DNA of 64,000 nucleotides, from positions 3,747,480 through 3,811,479 of the forward strand of contig NZ_AP014583.1 in NCBI RefSeq assembly GCF_000828715.1. Reading direction: 5' to 3'. Positions within the stretch are counted from its first letter, which is position 1; the number at the start of each line of letters is the position of its first letter. This DNA is from Winogradskyella sp. PG-2 (GTDB lineage: Bacteria > Bacteroidota > Bacteroidia > Flavobacteriales > Flavobacteriaceae). The position numbers and the translations under genes are program-made. The notes below the pieces were generated by a model, which was not told where the DNA came from, ran no database searches, and saw nothing but the letters and a program-made list of their open reading frames with translations. This document shows, piece by piece, positions 16,504 to 26,018 of this stretch.

Positions 16504-18963
16504 ATGACAAAAAAATTACTCAATCTATTCTTTATTCTTTTTAGTACTCTTATAACAGCTCAAGTTGTTGGTAAAGTCACAAATACAAAAAACGAACCTC
16601 TACCCTTTGTAAACATACTTATAGATAATACTTATAAAGGTACCACTAGCAATGACGACGGTTATTACGAGCTCAATATCACTAAACCTAGAGTATATAC
16701 AATAGTTTACACTTATTTAGGCTATAAAACGGTAAAGAAGAAAGTAGAAATTGATAAATTTCCATATACCATAAATGTAACATTAGAGGACGAATCTGTT
16801 TCACTTGGTGAAGTTGTAGTCAACTCAGAAGATAATCCAGCAAATGCTATCATACGACAAGCCATTGCTAAACGAAAAGAAAATTTAGATAAAATAAACA
16901 CATTTAAAGCCGACTTTTATTCCAGAGGATTAATTAGAATTAAAGATGCACCTGAGAAATTTATGGGTCAAGAGATAGAAATTGACGGCTTAGATTCTAC
17001 ACGTACAGGAATTATTTATTTATCAGAAACCATATCTAAGCTTCAGTTTTTAAATCCAGACAAGCTCAAAGAAAAAATTACGGCCTCAAAAGTAAGTGGA
17101 GATAGTAATGGCTTTAGCTTTAATAATGCGAGTGATGTAGATTATAATTTCTATAACAATACCATTGAGTTTGGAAATGAAATCGTTTCACCTATTGCTA
17201 ATAATGCGTTTAGTTATTATCGTTATAAACTAGAAGGTGTATTTTACGATGATAGAGGAAATCTAATTAACAAAGTTAGCGTAACTCCAAAACGCGAAAA
17301 TGACCCTGTTTTCTCAGGTATCATTTATATTGTTGAGGATCAATGGACTATTTATGCTGTAGAACTAGATATTACAGGTGTTCAGGCTCGTATTCCTGCC
17401 GCAGATATTTTATCAATAAAACAAACATTTTCTTATTCAGAAGATAATAGTATTTGGGCTTTAATATCTCAAAGCCTCGATTTTAAATACAAATTCTTGG
17501 GCTTTAAAGGAGACGGTCGTTTTACTGCTGTATATAGTAACTACGAATTTAATTTACCTTTGACGAGAAAAGATTTTGGTAGAGAAATTGTTGCGTTTGA
17601 AAACGAAGCAAATAAGAAAGACTCCATCTTCTGGAATACTATTAGACCAGTACCTTTAACAAGCGAAGAGCAAATTGATTATATAAAAAAGGATAGTATT
17701 CAATTGGTAAAAGAATCAAAACCTTATCTAGATTCTATAGATCGTAAAAACAATAAATTTAAATTAGGAAGTATTTTAGGTTACACCTATCAAAACTCTC
17801 ATAAAGATATTCGGTTAGGTTATGATATACCTTTAACTGGCATACAATTTAATACAGTACAAGGTTATACTGCAAAAGCAAATTTATTTTTTACTAAAGA
17901 TTATGCTGACTTTAAAAGATTCTTTAGTGCTAATGCAAGTTTGCAATATGGGTTTTCAGATCAACGTTTAAGAGGTGTAGGTTCATTAACTTATAAGTTT
18001 AATAATACGTCGCGTTCATTTTTAACTCTCTCAGGAGGAGTAAGAACGGAACAATTTAATCCGTCAGTACCAATAACACCATTTATTAATACTGTAAGTA
18101 CGTTATTCTTTGAGGATAACTACATGAAGATATATGACCGAAGTTTTATTCAGCTAAATCATTCTGAAGAACTGTTTAATGGTTTTAGATTGTATTCTGG
18201 TTTAAGTTACGAAAGACGAAAAGCATTATTTAATACGACTGACCAAGTTTTTAGAAATGAAGATAATGATGTTTATACCAGTAATAATCCATTAGACGAA
18301 ACGGCTTATGGTGTTGCACCTTTTGAAACACACAATATTTTTAAAGCAAACATTACTGCTCAAATTAATTTTGGACAAGAATACTTAAGTTATCCAGATA
18401 GCAAATTTAATGTCAGAAATTATAAATATCCTACACTATTGCTGAGTTATGAAAAAGGTTTTGGTGCAACTAACAATGATTATAATTTTGACCAAGTGAA
18501 AGCAAGACTGTACCAAACTTTCAATATTGCAGATAAAGGGCGTTTTAGATACAACTTAAGAGCTGGTAAATTTTTTAATGCAGATGATATTGCTTTTATG
18601 GACTACCAACATTTTAATGGTAACCAAACTCATGTAAGCACAGAAGGCAATTATACTAATGTATTTAATAATTTACCATATTATGCAGGTAGTACTAATG
18701 ATGCCTATTTAGAAGCACATGCAGAACACGATTTTAATGGTTTTATTTTAGGAAAAGTACCTTTATTAAATAAACTGAATTTTAATTTGGTTGTTGGAGC
18801 ACATCTTTTAACTACACCAGATTTTAAACCTTACCAAGAGTATAGTATTGGTATAGATAACATTGGTTGGGGAAAATGGCGATTTTTACGTTTAGACTAT
18901 GTAAGATCTTACCAAAGCGGATTTCAAAGTGATGCGATTTTGTTTGGCTTGAAATTCTTTTAA
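16504..18963 (+). CDS. DUF5686 outer-membrane protein with carboxypeptidase-regulatory-like domain
   Basis: This 819-residue protein has a signal peptide (LLNLFFILFSTLITAQ). Residues of about 20-100 are a carboxypeptidase-D regulatory-like beta sandwich (GKVTNTKNEPLPFVNILI, then GTTSNDDGYYEL), as seen at the N-terminus of TonB-dependent receptors. There is no plug domain or TonB box. The remainder is the DUF5686 region, ending in alternating aromatic beta strands and the terminal SDAILFGLKFF, typical of an outer-membrane barrel. Function is unknown. The NTF2-like gene starts only 9 bp after its stop, so the two probably form an operon. Confidence 0.85.
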   Translation: MTKKLLNLFFILFSTLITAQVVGKVTNTKNEPLPFVNILIDNTYKGTTSNDDGYYELNITKPRVYTIVYTYLGYKTVKKKVEIDKFPYTINVTLEDESVSLGEVVVNSEDNPANAIIRQAIAKRKENLDKINTFKADFYSRGLIRIKDAPEKFMGQEIEIDGLDSTRTGIIYLSETISKLQFLNPDKLKEKITASKVSGDSNGFSFNNASDVDYNFYNNTIEFGNEIVSPIANNAFSYYRYKLEGVFYDDRGNLINKVSVTPKRENDPVFSGIIYIVEDQWTIYAVELDITGVQARIPAADILSIKQTFSYSEDNSIWALISQSLDFKYKFLGFKGDGRFTAVYSNYEFNLPLTRKDFGREIVAFENEANKKDSIFWNTIRPVPLTSEEQIDYIKKDSIQLVKESKPYLDSIDRKNNKFKLGSILGYTYQNSHKDIRLGYDIPLTGIQFNTVQGYTAKANLFFTKDYADFKRFFSANASLQYGFSDQRLRGVGSLTYKFNNTSRSFLTLSGGVRTEQFNPSVPITPFINTVSTLFFEDNYMKIYDRSFIQLNHSEELFNGFRLYSGLSYERRKALFNTTDQVFRNEDNDVYTSNNPLDETAYGVAPFETHNIFKANITAQINFGQEYLSYPDSKFNVRNYKYPTLLLSYEKGFGATNNDYNFDQVKARLYQTFNIADKGRFRYNLRAGKFFNADDIAFMDYQHFNGNQTHVSTEGNYTNVFNNLPYYAGSTNDAYLEAHAEHDFNGFILGKVPLLNKLNFNLVVGAHLLTTPDFKPYQEYSIGIDNIGWGKWRFLRLDYVRSYQSGFQSDAILFGLKFF

Positions 18964-18972
18964 CTTTATAGA

Positions 18973-19488
18973 ATGAAAAAACTATACTTTATTCTGTTTC
19001 TAATAACTTTGGGCCTTAATGCGCAAGAAACAAAAGACTACTCAAAACAAGTAGTTACGATAGACAGCATTATTGAAACACTCTATTCTGTAATTTCAGG
19101 CGATGCTGGTGTAGAACGCGATTGGGATTTATTTAAACATCTGTTTCATAAAGATGCAAAATTGATTCCTAGTGGTAAATCTAAAGACGGAAAACATGTA
19201 GCACGATATATCACACCAGAAGAATATATTAAGTCTTCAGGAAAATGGTTATTAGAAAATGGGTTTCATGAAGTTGAATTAAATAGACAAACTCAAACCT
19301 TTGGTAATATAACACAAGTCTTCAGCACCTATGAATCTTTTAAAAGCAAAAGTGATGCAGAACCATTTATGAGAGGGATTAATAGCATCCAACTTATGTA
19401 TGATGGAGAACGTTGGTGGATTATTAATATCTATTGGATGCAAGAGTCTGAGAAAAACCCTATCCCAAAAGTGTATTTGCCAAACTAA
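18973..19488 (+). CDS. Exported NTF2-like (SnoaL-type) protein
   Basis: This 171-residue protein has a signal peptide (LYFILFLITLGLNAQ). It shows the helix and strand pattern of the NTF2-like superfamily: DSIIETLYSVISGDAG, then RDWDLFKHLFHKDAKLIP, and a C-terminal strand pair with FMRGINSIQLMYDGERWWII. Proteins of this type are often described as nuclear transport factor 2 family; the cavity may hold a ligand, but no catalytic residue can be assigned. It follows the DUF5686 gene by 9 bp and is presumably co-transcribed with it. A promoter for the next gene begins just after its stop. Confidence 0.8.
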   Translation: MKKLYFILFLITLGLNAQETKDYSKQVVTIDSIIETLYSVISGDAGVERDWDLFKHLFHKDAKLIPSGKSKDGKHVARYITPEEYIKSSGKWLLENGFHEVELNRQTQTFGNITQVFSTYESFKSKSDAEPFMRGINSIQLMYDGERWWIINIYWMQESEKNPIPKVYLPN

Positions 19489-19500
19489 TCTTAAATAGTA

Positions 19501-19531
19501 TTTGACTTGTTAGTTTAACTCCTTATTTTTA
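19501..19531 (+). promoter_or_regulatory. Bacteroidota promoter of the CocE/PepX-type hydrolase gene
   Basis: TTTG (19501-19504) and TATTTTTA (19524-19531) are separated by exactly 19 bp, matching TTTG-N19-TAnnTTTG except for the final base. The ATG follows 28 bp downstream. Confidence 0.65.
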
Positions 19532-19559
19532 TCAGACTATTTTATGAAACAATTCTGAT

Positions 19560-21392
19560 ATGATATCCTCATTAAAATCAAATTCAATACTCACACTAGC
19601 ATTAGTATTTTCTATTTTAAGCTGTGCCCAAAACACCACAGAAAAAGCCACTCCAATTTTTAAAGATGGAGAAGCACAAATTGTCGAAGCCTTTAAAGAT
19701 TCTAGTAAATGGCTTCGTCACGATTTATGGGTAGAAACTGAGTTTGATACTGATGGTGATGGAGAACCAGATCGTATGCACGTGTCTGTAACACGACCAG
19801 AGCAAACAGAAACTGAGGGTTTAAAACTTCCTGTTATTTATGTATCTAGTCCATATTTTGCTGGTGTCGCTGGAGATGCTCCAGGAACCATGTGGAATGT
19901 AAAACACGAGCTTGGAGGCATAGGAGAAGAACGTTTTCATCCTGAAGTAACACGTCGTGGACAACGACCAATTATTTCAAACTCACATATAAGAAAATGG
20001 GTGCCTAGAGGTTACATTGTGGTACATTCATCATCTCCTGGAACAGGCTTATCAGATGGAGCTCCTACTATTGGTGGACCAAATGAATCCTTAGCTCCAA
20101 AAACAGTTATAGATTGGTTATGTGGAAGAGCAACAGGTTACACAGAACGTGCTGGAAAAGAAAAAGTAAAAGCAAGCTGGTCAACAGGAAAAGTAGGTAT
20201 GACTGGTACGTCTTACAATGGAACTATCCCATTGGCAGCAGCAACAACAGGAGTTCAGGGTTTAGAGGCTATTATTCCAATAGCACCAAATACGTCTTAT
20301 TATCATTATTACCGTTCTAACGGTTTAGTACGTTCTCCAGGTGGTTATTTAGGAGAAGATATCGATGTACTTTACGATTTTGTACATAGTGGTGCTGAAG
20401 ATAAAAGAGCATACAACAACAAAACCGTTAGAGATACTGAAATGATGAATGGTATGGATAGACAAACTGGAGATTATAATGACTTTTGGGCTGGACGCGA
20501 TTACCTCAATCAAATGGATAATATGAAAGCAGCTCTACTTATGTCCCATGGATTTAACGACTGGAATGTAATGCCAGAGCACAGTTACAGAATCTACAAA
20601 GCAGCTAAAGAAAAAGGATTGCCAACTCAGATTTACTACCATCAAGTAGGCCATGGAGGTCCACCTCCTACATCTATGATGAATCGTTGGTTTACAAAAT
20701 ACCTTCATGGAATTGATAATGGTGTAGAAAAAGAAGAAAACAAAGCTTATATCGTAAGAGAGTATGACGATAGACAACTGCCAACAGCTTATAAAGATTA
20801 CCCTAATCCTGATGCTGAAGATGTAACATTACATCCTATTAAATCTGGTGCATTAGAACTTATTCAACCAAAAAGTTTAGCATTACAATCACTTACTGAT
20901 AACGTAGAATTTAGCGGATCTGATTTAGCAAAATCAGAAGATTCAAATCATCGCCTATTATATAAAACCATAACCTTAAAAGAAGATTTACATATTTCTG
21001 GAGTTGCTAAAGCTAGAATCACCTTGGCAAGCAATAAACCAGCTGCCAATCTTTCAGTATGGTTGGTATCTTTACCTTGGCAAGATGGAAAAGAATTTAA
21101 AATTACTGATAACATTATAACTCGTGGTTGGGCTGACCCAAAAAATTACAAGTCTTTAACAAATGAAGAAGATTTAGTACCAGGTAATTTTTATACTGTG
21201 AATTTTGATTTACAACCAGATGATCAAATTATAAAAGCTGGGCAACAAATTGGTTTTATGATATTTTCTAGTGATAAAGAATTTACACTACATCCAAAAT
21301 CGGGAACGGAATTAACTATACAATTACATAAAACGAGTTTAATACTTCCTATAGTTGGTGGTTCAAAAGCCTTTAAAAAGGCAACGAACTAG
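19560..21392 (+). CDS. CocE/NonD family hydrolase (Xaa-Pro dipeptidyl-peptidase S15 type)
   Basis: This 610-residue alpha/beta hydrolase has a lipoprotein signal (LALVFSILSC, cysteine near residue 22). The catalytic serine lies in the nucleophile elbow MTGTSYNGT, the aspartate in MSHGFNDWNV and the histidine in HQVGHGG. The C-terminal third is the X-Pro peptidase jelly-roll domain (VAKARITLASNKPAANLSVW). The family includes PepX-like peptidases, cocaine esterase and glutaryl-acylases. The real substrate is uncertain, but cleavage of Xaa-Pro peptides outside the cytoplasm fits. A promoter lies at 19501-19531. The stop overlaps the stop of the convergent pcm gene by 4 bp. Confidence 0.92.
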   Translation: MISSLKSNSILTLALVFSILSCAQNTTEKATPIFKDGEAQIVEAFKDSSKWLRHDLWVETEFDTDGDGEPDRMHVSVTRPEQTETEGLKLPVIYVSSPYFAGVAGDAPGTMWNVKHELGGIGEERFHPEVTRRGQRPIISNSHIRKWVPRGYIVVHSSSPGTGLSDGAPTIGGPNESLAPKTVIDWLCGRATGYTERAGKEKVKASWSTGKVGMTGTSYNGTIPLAAATTGVQGLEAIIPIAPNTSYYHYYRSNGLVRSPGGYLGEDIDVLYDFVHSGAEDKRAYNNKTVRDTEMMNGMDRQTGDYNDFWAGRDYLNQMDNMKAALLMSHGFNDWNVMPEHSYRIYKAAKEKGLPTQIYYHQVGHGGPPPTSMMNRWFTKYLHGIDNGVEKEENKAYIVREYDDRQLPTAYKDYPNPDAEDVTLHPIKSGALELIQPKSLALQSLTDNVEFSGSDLAKSEDSNHRLLYKTITLKEDLHISGVAKARITLASNKPAANLSVWLVSLPWQDGKEFKITDNIITRGWADPKNYKSLTNEEDLVPGNFYTVNFDLQPDDQIIKAGQQIGFMIFSSDKEFTLHPKSGTELTIQLHKTSLILPIVGGSKAFKKATN

Positions 21393-22030
21393 TTTTTATC
21401 CTCAAGTAAAGGGACAAAACGGAATTTACCAAACTCTTGTTTTTCGAATTCCTTTGGTCCTTTTCTAATAAATAAAGTCATTGTTTGTACATCATCACCA
21501 ACAGGAATCACTAATCTGCCTCCAACTTTTAATTGACTTAATAATGGATTAGGTACAAAAGGTGCACCAGCAGTAACAATAATACTATCAAAAGGAGCTT
21601 CTTCTGGTAAACCTTTATACCCATCACCAAAAATTAACTTCTTGGCTCTATAACCAATCTTGGGTAAAAACTTTGAGGTTTTTTTAAAAAGCTCTTGTTG
21701 TCGCTCAATACTATAAACTTTAGCACCAAGCTCAATTAAAACAGCACATTGGTAGCCGCTGCCTGTACCAATTTCAAGAACTTTGTCACCTGCTTTTATT
21801 TGTAATAATTCAGATTGAAAAGCAACAGTATAGGGCTGAGAAATAGTTTGATCTGCACCAATTGGAAATGCTTTGTCTTGATAAGCATGGTCCAAAAAGC
21901 CAGAATCCATAAACAAATGCCTAGGTATTTTGCCAATAGCCTTTATAACATCTTCAGCTTTTATTCCTTTACCAATTAGTACTTCAACTAATTTTTGGCG
22001 CATACCTTGGTGCTTAAATGTATCTTTCAA
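21389..22030 (-). CDS. pcm: Protein-L-isoaspartate O-methyltransferase
   Basis: This 213-residue cytoplasmic enzyme methylates L-isoaspartyl residues in aged proteins using S-adenosylmethionine, so starting their repair. The PCMT signature is complete: IPRHLFMDSGFLDHAYQDKA, DQTISQPYTVAFQSELL, the SAM site VLEIGTGSGYQCAVL, and FDSIIVTAGAPFVP. Length is standard. It lies alone on the minus strand between two plus-strand genes, with convergent stops sharing 4 bp. The start is an ATG and no upstream alternative is needed. Confidence 0.97.
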   Translation of the reverse strand: MKDTFKHQGMRQKLVEVLIGKGIKAEDVIKAIGKIPRHLFMDSGFLDHAYQDKAFPIGADQTISQPYTVAFQSELLQIKAGDKVLEIGTGSGYQCAVLIELGAKVYSIERQQELFKKTSKFLPKIGYRAKKLIFGDGYKGLPEEAPFDSIIVTAGAPFVPNPLLSQLKVGGRLVIPVGDDVQTMTLFIRKGPKEFEKQEFGKFRFVPLLEDKN

Positions 22031-22160
22031 AAAGTGTAGTTTAGTTTATGCTAAATTAATTTAAAGTCTTTCAAGTTCAAAGTAAGAAGTTAAACTTTAT
22101 TTAGTTATTGATTTCTCAGGAATTTATATTTTCTTTTTCAAATTTCTGATTCAAAACGAC

Positions 22161-22168
22161 TATTTTTG
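22161..22168 (+). promoter_or_regulatory. Bacteroidota-type -7 promoter box
   Basis: TATTTTTG fits TAnnTTTG exactly. It overlaps a TTG at 22166 that would otherwise serve as a longer start, which supports translation from the ATG at 22184. No clear -33 TTTG is seen. Confidence 0.55.
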
Positions 22169-22183
22169 TTAAAAACTGAAAAT

Positions 22184-23143
22184 ATGCTAAAAGCTGGTGT
22201 TCTTGGTGCTGGTCACCTTGGTAAAATTCATCTTAGACTCTTAAATCAATCAGAAAAATATGAGCTCGTAGGATTCTATGATGCTGATGCTGAAAATGCA
22301 AAACTCGTAGTCGCAGAATTTGGTTATACCTATTTTGATTCTATTGAAGCTTTGATAGATGCAGTTGATGTTGTTGATATTGTAACTCCAACGCTTTCGC
22401 ATTACGATTGTGCAAAACAAGCTATCAAAAAAGGGAAGCATATCTTCATAGAAAAACCAATTACAAATACAGTAGAAGAAGCAGAAACCATTAGAACTTT
22501 AGTTGCTGAACATGGTGTTAAAGGGCAAGTTGGGCATGTAGAACGTTTTAATCCTGCTTTCATTGGAGTGAAAGAACAAATCGAAAATCCAATGTTTATT
22601 GAATGTCATAGGCTCGCAGAATTTAATCCTCGTGGTACAGATGTTCCTGTGGTATTAGATTTAATGATTCATGATATAGATATTATCCTCAGCGTTGTAA
22701 ATTCACCTGTAAAGCATATATCAGCTAGTGGTGTTTCTGTTGTTAGTGAAACACCAGATATTGCAAATGCACGTATAGAATTTAAAAATGGTTGTGTAGC
22801 TAATCTTACTGCAAGTCGTATTTCTCTTAAAAACATGCGTAAAACACGTTTCTTTCAAAAAGATGCCTATATCTCTGTTGATTTTTTAGAAAAGAAATGT
22901 GAAGTTGTAAAAATGAAAGACGCACCAGAAAATCCAGGTGATTTTGATATGATTCTTCAAAATGCTGAAGGTGTTAAAAAACAGATCTATTTTGATAACC
23001 CTCAAATAGAGAATAACAATGCCATTTTAGACGAATTAGAAACTTTTGCTGATGCTATAAACAATAACACCAAGCCTATTGTAACTCTGCATGATGGTAC
23101 TGAGGCATTACGAGTAGCAACTATGATTATTAACCAGTTCTAG
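22184..23143 (+). CDS. Gfo/Idh/MocA family NAD(P)-dependent oxidoreductase
   Basis: This 319-residue cytoplasmic protein has an N-terminal Rossmann fold (GVLGAGHLGKIHLRLL) and the family motif GKHIFIEKPITNT, with the EKP lysine that helps bind cofactor and substrate. The C-terminal alpha/beta domain includes HDIDIILSVV and a segment rich in substrate-pocket residues near LTASRISLKNMRKTRFF. Family members oxidise or reduce sugars, inositols and related alcohols. The substrate here is unknown. The ATG at 22184 is used because the alternative TTG at 22166 overlaps a -7 box. The 3-hydroxybutyryl-CoA dehydrogenase gene follows after 81 bp. Confidence 0.92.
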   Translation: MLKAGVLGAGHLGKIHLRLLNQSEKYELVGFYDADAENAKLVVAEFGYTYFDSIEALIDAVDVVDIVTPTLSHYDCAKQAIKKGKHIFIEKPITNTVEEAETIRTLVAEHGVKGQVGHVERFNPAFIGVKEQIENPMFIECHRLAEFNPRGTDVPVVLDLMIHDIDIILSVVNSPVKHISASGVSVVSETPDIANARIEFKNGCVANLTASRISLKNMRKTRFFQKDAYISVDFLEKKCEVVKMKDAPENPGDFDMILQNAEGVKKQIYFDNPQIENNNAILDELETFADAINNNTKPIVTLHDGTEALRVATMIINQF

Positions 23144-23187
23144 TTGTCTCTAAATTGAGCATCTCTTAATAAGAGTAAAACAAAATA

Positions 23188-23205
23188 TTCCTGCTTTCGC
23201 AGGAA
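23188..23205. repeat. Short REP-like hairpin
   Basis: TTCCTGC and GCAGGAA form a perfect 7-bp stem around a TTTC loop between two co-directional genes. Similar small palindromes are scattered between genes in many flavobacterial genomes (from memory). Only one copy was noticed in this window, and it lacks a T-tract, so it is not a classical terminator. Confidence 0.4.
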
Positions 23206-23224
23206 CTGAAAATATAATTTTTTA

Positions 23225-24115
23225 ATGAAAAATATAGCAGTTATAGGAGCAGGAACCATGGGAAATGGTATCGCCCACACATTTGCGCAATCTGGATTTA
23301 AAGTTCAGCTTATAGATATTAGTGAAGTATCTCTAGAACGCGGATTGGCAACAATCTCTAAGAACTTAGACCGCATGGTTGCTAAAGAAAGAATTACTGA
23401 AGCTGATAAGTCAGAAACTCTAGGAAATATCAAAACATTTACTAATACTGCAGATGGTGTTAAAAATGTTGATTTAGTAGTTGAAGCAGCCACTGAGAAT
23501 ATAGATTTAAAACTAAAAATCTTTAAACAACTAGATGAGGTCTGTGATAAAAATACTATACTGGCTACGAACACATCATCAATATCTATTACACACATAG
23601 CAGCCACAACGTCTCGACCAGAAAAAGTAATTGGAATGCATTTTATGAATCCCGTGCCAATTATGAAATTGGTAGAGATTATTCGTGGTTATAACACGAG
23701 TGATGAAGTGACTAGCACTATTATGGAATTATCTAAAACTTTAGGTAAAGTTCCAACAGAAGTAAATGATTATCCAGGTTTTGTGGCAAACAGAATCTTA
23801 ATGCCAATGATAAACGAATCTATTGAAACACTTTATAATAATGTTGCTGGTGTAGAAGAAATCGACACGGTAATGAAGTTAGGAATGGCACATCCAATGG
23901 GACCATTGCAACTTGCTGATTTTATTGGTTTAGATGTATGCTTATCTATTCTTAATGTGATGTACGATGGATTTAAAAATCCAAAATATGCACCTTGTCC
24001 ATTATTAGTAAACATGGTAAGAGCTGGTAAACTTGGATTGAAATCTGGTGAAGGTTTTTATGATTATTCTGAGAGTAGAAAAGCAGAAAAGGTTTCTAGT
24101 CAATTTTCTAAATAA
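23225..24115 (+). CDS. 3-hydroxybutyryl-CoA dehydrogenase
   Basis: This 296-residue NAD(P)-dependent enzyme interconverts 3-hydroxyacyl-CoA and acetoacyl-CoA. The Rossmann motif is IAVIGAGTMGNGIAHTFAQS at the very N-terminus. The catalytic His is in GMHFMNPVPIMKLVEI and the partner Glu in the conserved segment near VEII. The C-terminal dimerisation domain begins with YPGFVANRILMPMINE and ends in GLKSGEGFYDYS. Size fits stand-alone Hbd/PaaH-type enzymes, not the fused FadB/J type. No thiolase or crotonase is adjacent, so its use in beta-oxidation or short-chain metabolism is inferred from family only. Confidence 0.95.
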   Translation: MKNIAVIGAGTMGNGIAHTFAQSGFKVQLIDISEVSLERGLATISKNLDRMVAKERITEADKSETLGNIKTFTNTADGVKNVDLVVEAATENIDLKLKIFKQLDEVCDKNTILATNTSSISITHIAATTSRPEKVIGMHFMNPVPIMKLVEIIRGYNTSDEVTSTIMELSKTLGKVPTEVNDYPGFVANRILMPMINESIETLYNNVAGVEEIDTVMKLGMAHPMGPLQLADFIGLDVCLSILNVMYDGFKNPKYAPCPLLVNMVRAGKLGLKSGEGFYDYSESRKAEKVSSQFSK

Positions 24116-24151
24116 AAACAGTCGCTGTTTTCAGTTGTGTGTTCTATTTAT

Positions 24152-24778
24152 ATGAAATATCTTGTTATTTATAGTTTTATCTTATTTGGATTAATATCTT
24201 GTGAACAACAAGTAAGTAAAACTCACAACGTAACTGAGGAACTAACTGATAATTCAGTGATTGAAAAAGAAGAACAAAAAGACTACAAAACACTAATTAA
24301 GGAAGACTCTATACACATATCTAAAGCTTTTGACTTTCCTGTAGGAAAACCAAATGCTAATGGTTACTACAACGCACAAAAATTCCAAGAAAATAATCAT
24401 TTAGGTGAAGATTGGAATGGTGTTGGGGGTGGAAATTCTGATTTGGGAGATCCAATTTATGCGATTGCAAATGGTTATATTAGTGAAACCAAAGATTATG
24501 AAGGTGGTTGGGGAAATGTAATTAGAATCGTTCATTTATATAATAACAAACTTTATGAATCCCTTTATGCCCATTGCGATTCTATTTTGGTTGAGTCTAA
24601 CCGATTTATAAAGAAAGGAGAACAAATAGCAACAATTGGAAATTGTAATGGTGCTTATTATGCTCATTTACATCTCGAAATAAGAGATGATATTGATTTA
24701 GATATTGGTGGTGGTTATTCTAATGAGACAACAGGATATTTAAATCCAATAGAATTTATAACTAAAAACAGAAATTGA
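24152..24778 (+). CDS. M23 family metallopeptidase lipoprotein
   Basis: This 208-residue protein has a lipoprotein signal (LVIYSFILFGLISC, cysteine about residue 17). Its C-terminal half is a LytM/M23 endopeptidase: the metal-binding HLGEDWN motif and YYAHLHLEIRDD with the HxH motif, joined by GDPIYAIANGYISETKDY. M23 enzymes cleave peptide cross-links in peptidoglycan or act as scaffolds. Both metal motifs are present here, so activity is likely. The ATG at 24152 gives a proper lipoprotein signal; the upstream GTG at 24137 adds only five residues. The next gene begins 1 bp after its stop. Confidence 0.9.
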   Translation: MKYLVIYSFILFGLISCEQQVSKTHNVTEELTDNSVIEKEEQKDYKTLIKEDSIHISKAFDFPVGKPNANGYYNAQKFQENNHLGEDWNGVGGGNSDLGDPIYAIANGYISETKDYEGGWGNVIRIVHLYNNKLYESLYAHCDSILVESNRFIKKGEQIATIGNCNGAYYAHLHLEIRDDIDLDIGGGYSNETTGYLNPIEFITKNRN

Positions 24779-24779
24779 A

Positions 24780-26018
24780 TTGGCTAAGATAATTCCATTT
24801 AAAGCAGTTAAGCCAACAAGAGCTATTGTAGGTCTTGTTGCGGCACGTCCTTATCAAAGTTATACAGTAGATGAGCGCGAATCGAGAATGGACTACAATC
24901 CATTTAGCTTTCTTCATATTGTAAATCCTGGTTATAAATATGACAAGGTAATTACTGGTAAAGAGCGTTATAAATTGGTTAAAAATCGCTATTCTGAATT
25001 TAAGGAAGATGGTGTGTTTGTAACTGATAAAACACCATCATTATATGTTTATAAAATTGTAAATAGACATGGTCAGGAATTTAGCGGAATTATAGCTGCA
25101 ACAAGTGCCGAGGATTATGAAAATGATGTTATTAAAAAGCATGAAGACACAATTGCAAAGCGCGAGCAAACGTTTAAAACCTATATACAAACTGTAGGTT
25201 TTAATGCAGAGCCTGTGCTTCTTACCTATCCAGATAACGATACCATATCTAATATTATAAAAGAGACTCAAAAGGAACATGCTGAATTTGAGTTTACCAT
25301 GACCTACAGAGACACTCACTATTTGTGGAAAATAGATAATGAAGCGATTATTGAAACAATTCAATATGAGTTTAAACAAATGGAGACCATTTATATCGCA
25401 GATGGTCATCACCGAAGTTCTTCATCTTATCTGTTATATAAGGATGAGAAAGAGAAAAATCTAAATCATAATGGTGATGAATCTTATAATTTCTTTATGT
25501 CGTATTTAATTCCAGAATCTGATTTGGTAATTCATGAATTTAATAGGTTGATTAAAGATTTAAACGGTTTAACTAAAGAAGAATTTTTAATAAAACTAGA
25601 TACGGCTTTCAGAATAGAAAATAGAGGATCGTTACCTTACAACCCATCAAAGCCACATCATTTTAGTATGTATTTAGATGGTGAATTCTATTCGTTGTAT
25701 TTGAGAAAAGCAAATTATGAGTTTAAAACAGCTCTTGATGAATTAGATGCACAGTTATTATACAAAACTATCCTCCAGCCTATTCTAGGAATTAATGATT
25801 TACGACAGGATTCTCGAATTGAATATGTTAACGGAAGACACGAAATGATTACAATTAAAACTAGTGTAGATAGTGGAGACTTTGTTGTTGGTTTTGGTAT
25901 GTGCCCTTCTAATGTAGAGCAAATGAAACAAATTGCTAACGAAGGTTTAAAAATGCCACCTAAGAGTACGTATATATTACCAAAACTAAGAAGCGGAATC
26001 ACAATTTATGAGTATTAG
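24780..26018 (+). CDS. DUF1015 family protein
   Basis: This 412-residue cytoplasmic protein belongs to DUF1015. Signature segments are MAKIIPFKAVKPTRAIVGLV, DYNPFSFLHIVNPG and the His-rich IADGHHRSSSSYLLY. The biochemical role is not established to my knowledge. The start appears to be TTG at 24780, one base after the stop of the peptidase gene; the protein aligns with the family from its first residues, so this start is probably right despite the rare codon. Its 3' end overlaps yggS by 11 bp, indicating translational coupling within a 24-27 kb operon. Confidence 0.9.
   Translation: MAKIIPFKAVKPTRAIVGLVAARPYQSYTVDERESRMDYNPFSFLHIVNPGYKYDKVITGKERYKLVKNRYSEFKEDGVFVTDKTPSLYVYKIVNRHGQEFSGIIAATSAEDYENDVIKKHEDTIAKREQTFKTYIQTVGFNAEPVLLTYPDNDTISNIIKETQKEHAEFEFTMTYRDTHYLWKIDNEAIIETIQYEFKQMETIYIADGHHRSSSSYLLYKDEKEKNLNHNGDESYNFFMSYLIPESDLVIHEFNRLIKDLNGLTKEEFLIKLDTAFRIENRGSLPYNPSKPHHFSMYLDGEFYSLYLRKANYEFKTALDELDAQLLYKTILQPILGINDLRQDSRIEYVNGRHEMITIKTSVDSGDFVVGFGMCPSNVEQMKQIANEGLKMPPKSTYILPKLRSGITIYEY

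Noticed and set aside
22166..22183. Longer TTG start of the Gfo/Idh oxidoreductase gene
   Set aside because: The TTG lies inside the -7 promoter box, so it would not be transcribed as part of the mRNA.
23188..23205. CRISPR repeat or terminator
   Set aside because: It is a single copy without spacers and lacks a T-tract; it is better called a REP-like hairpin.
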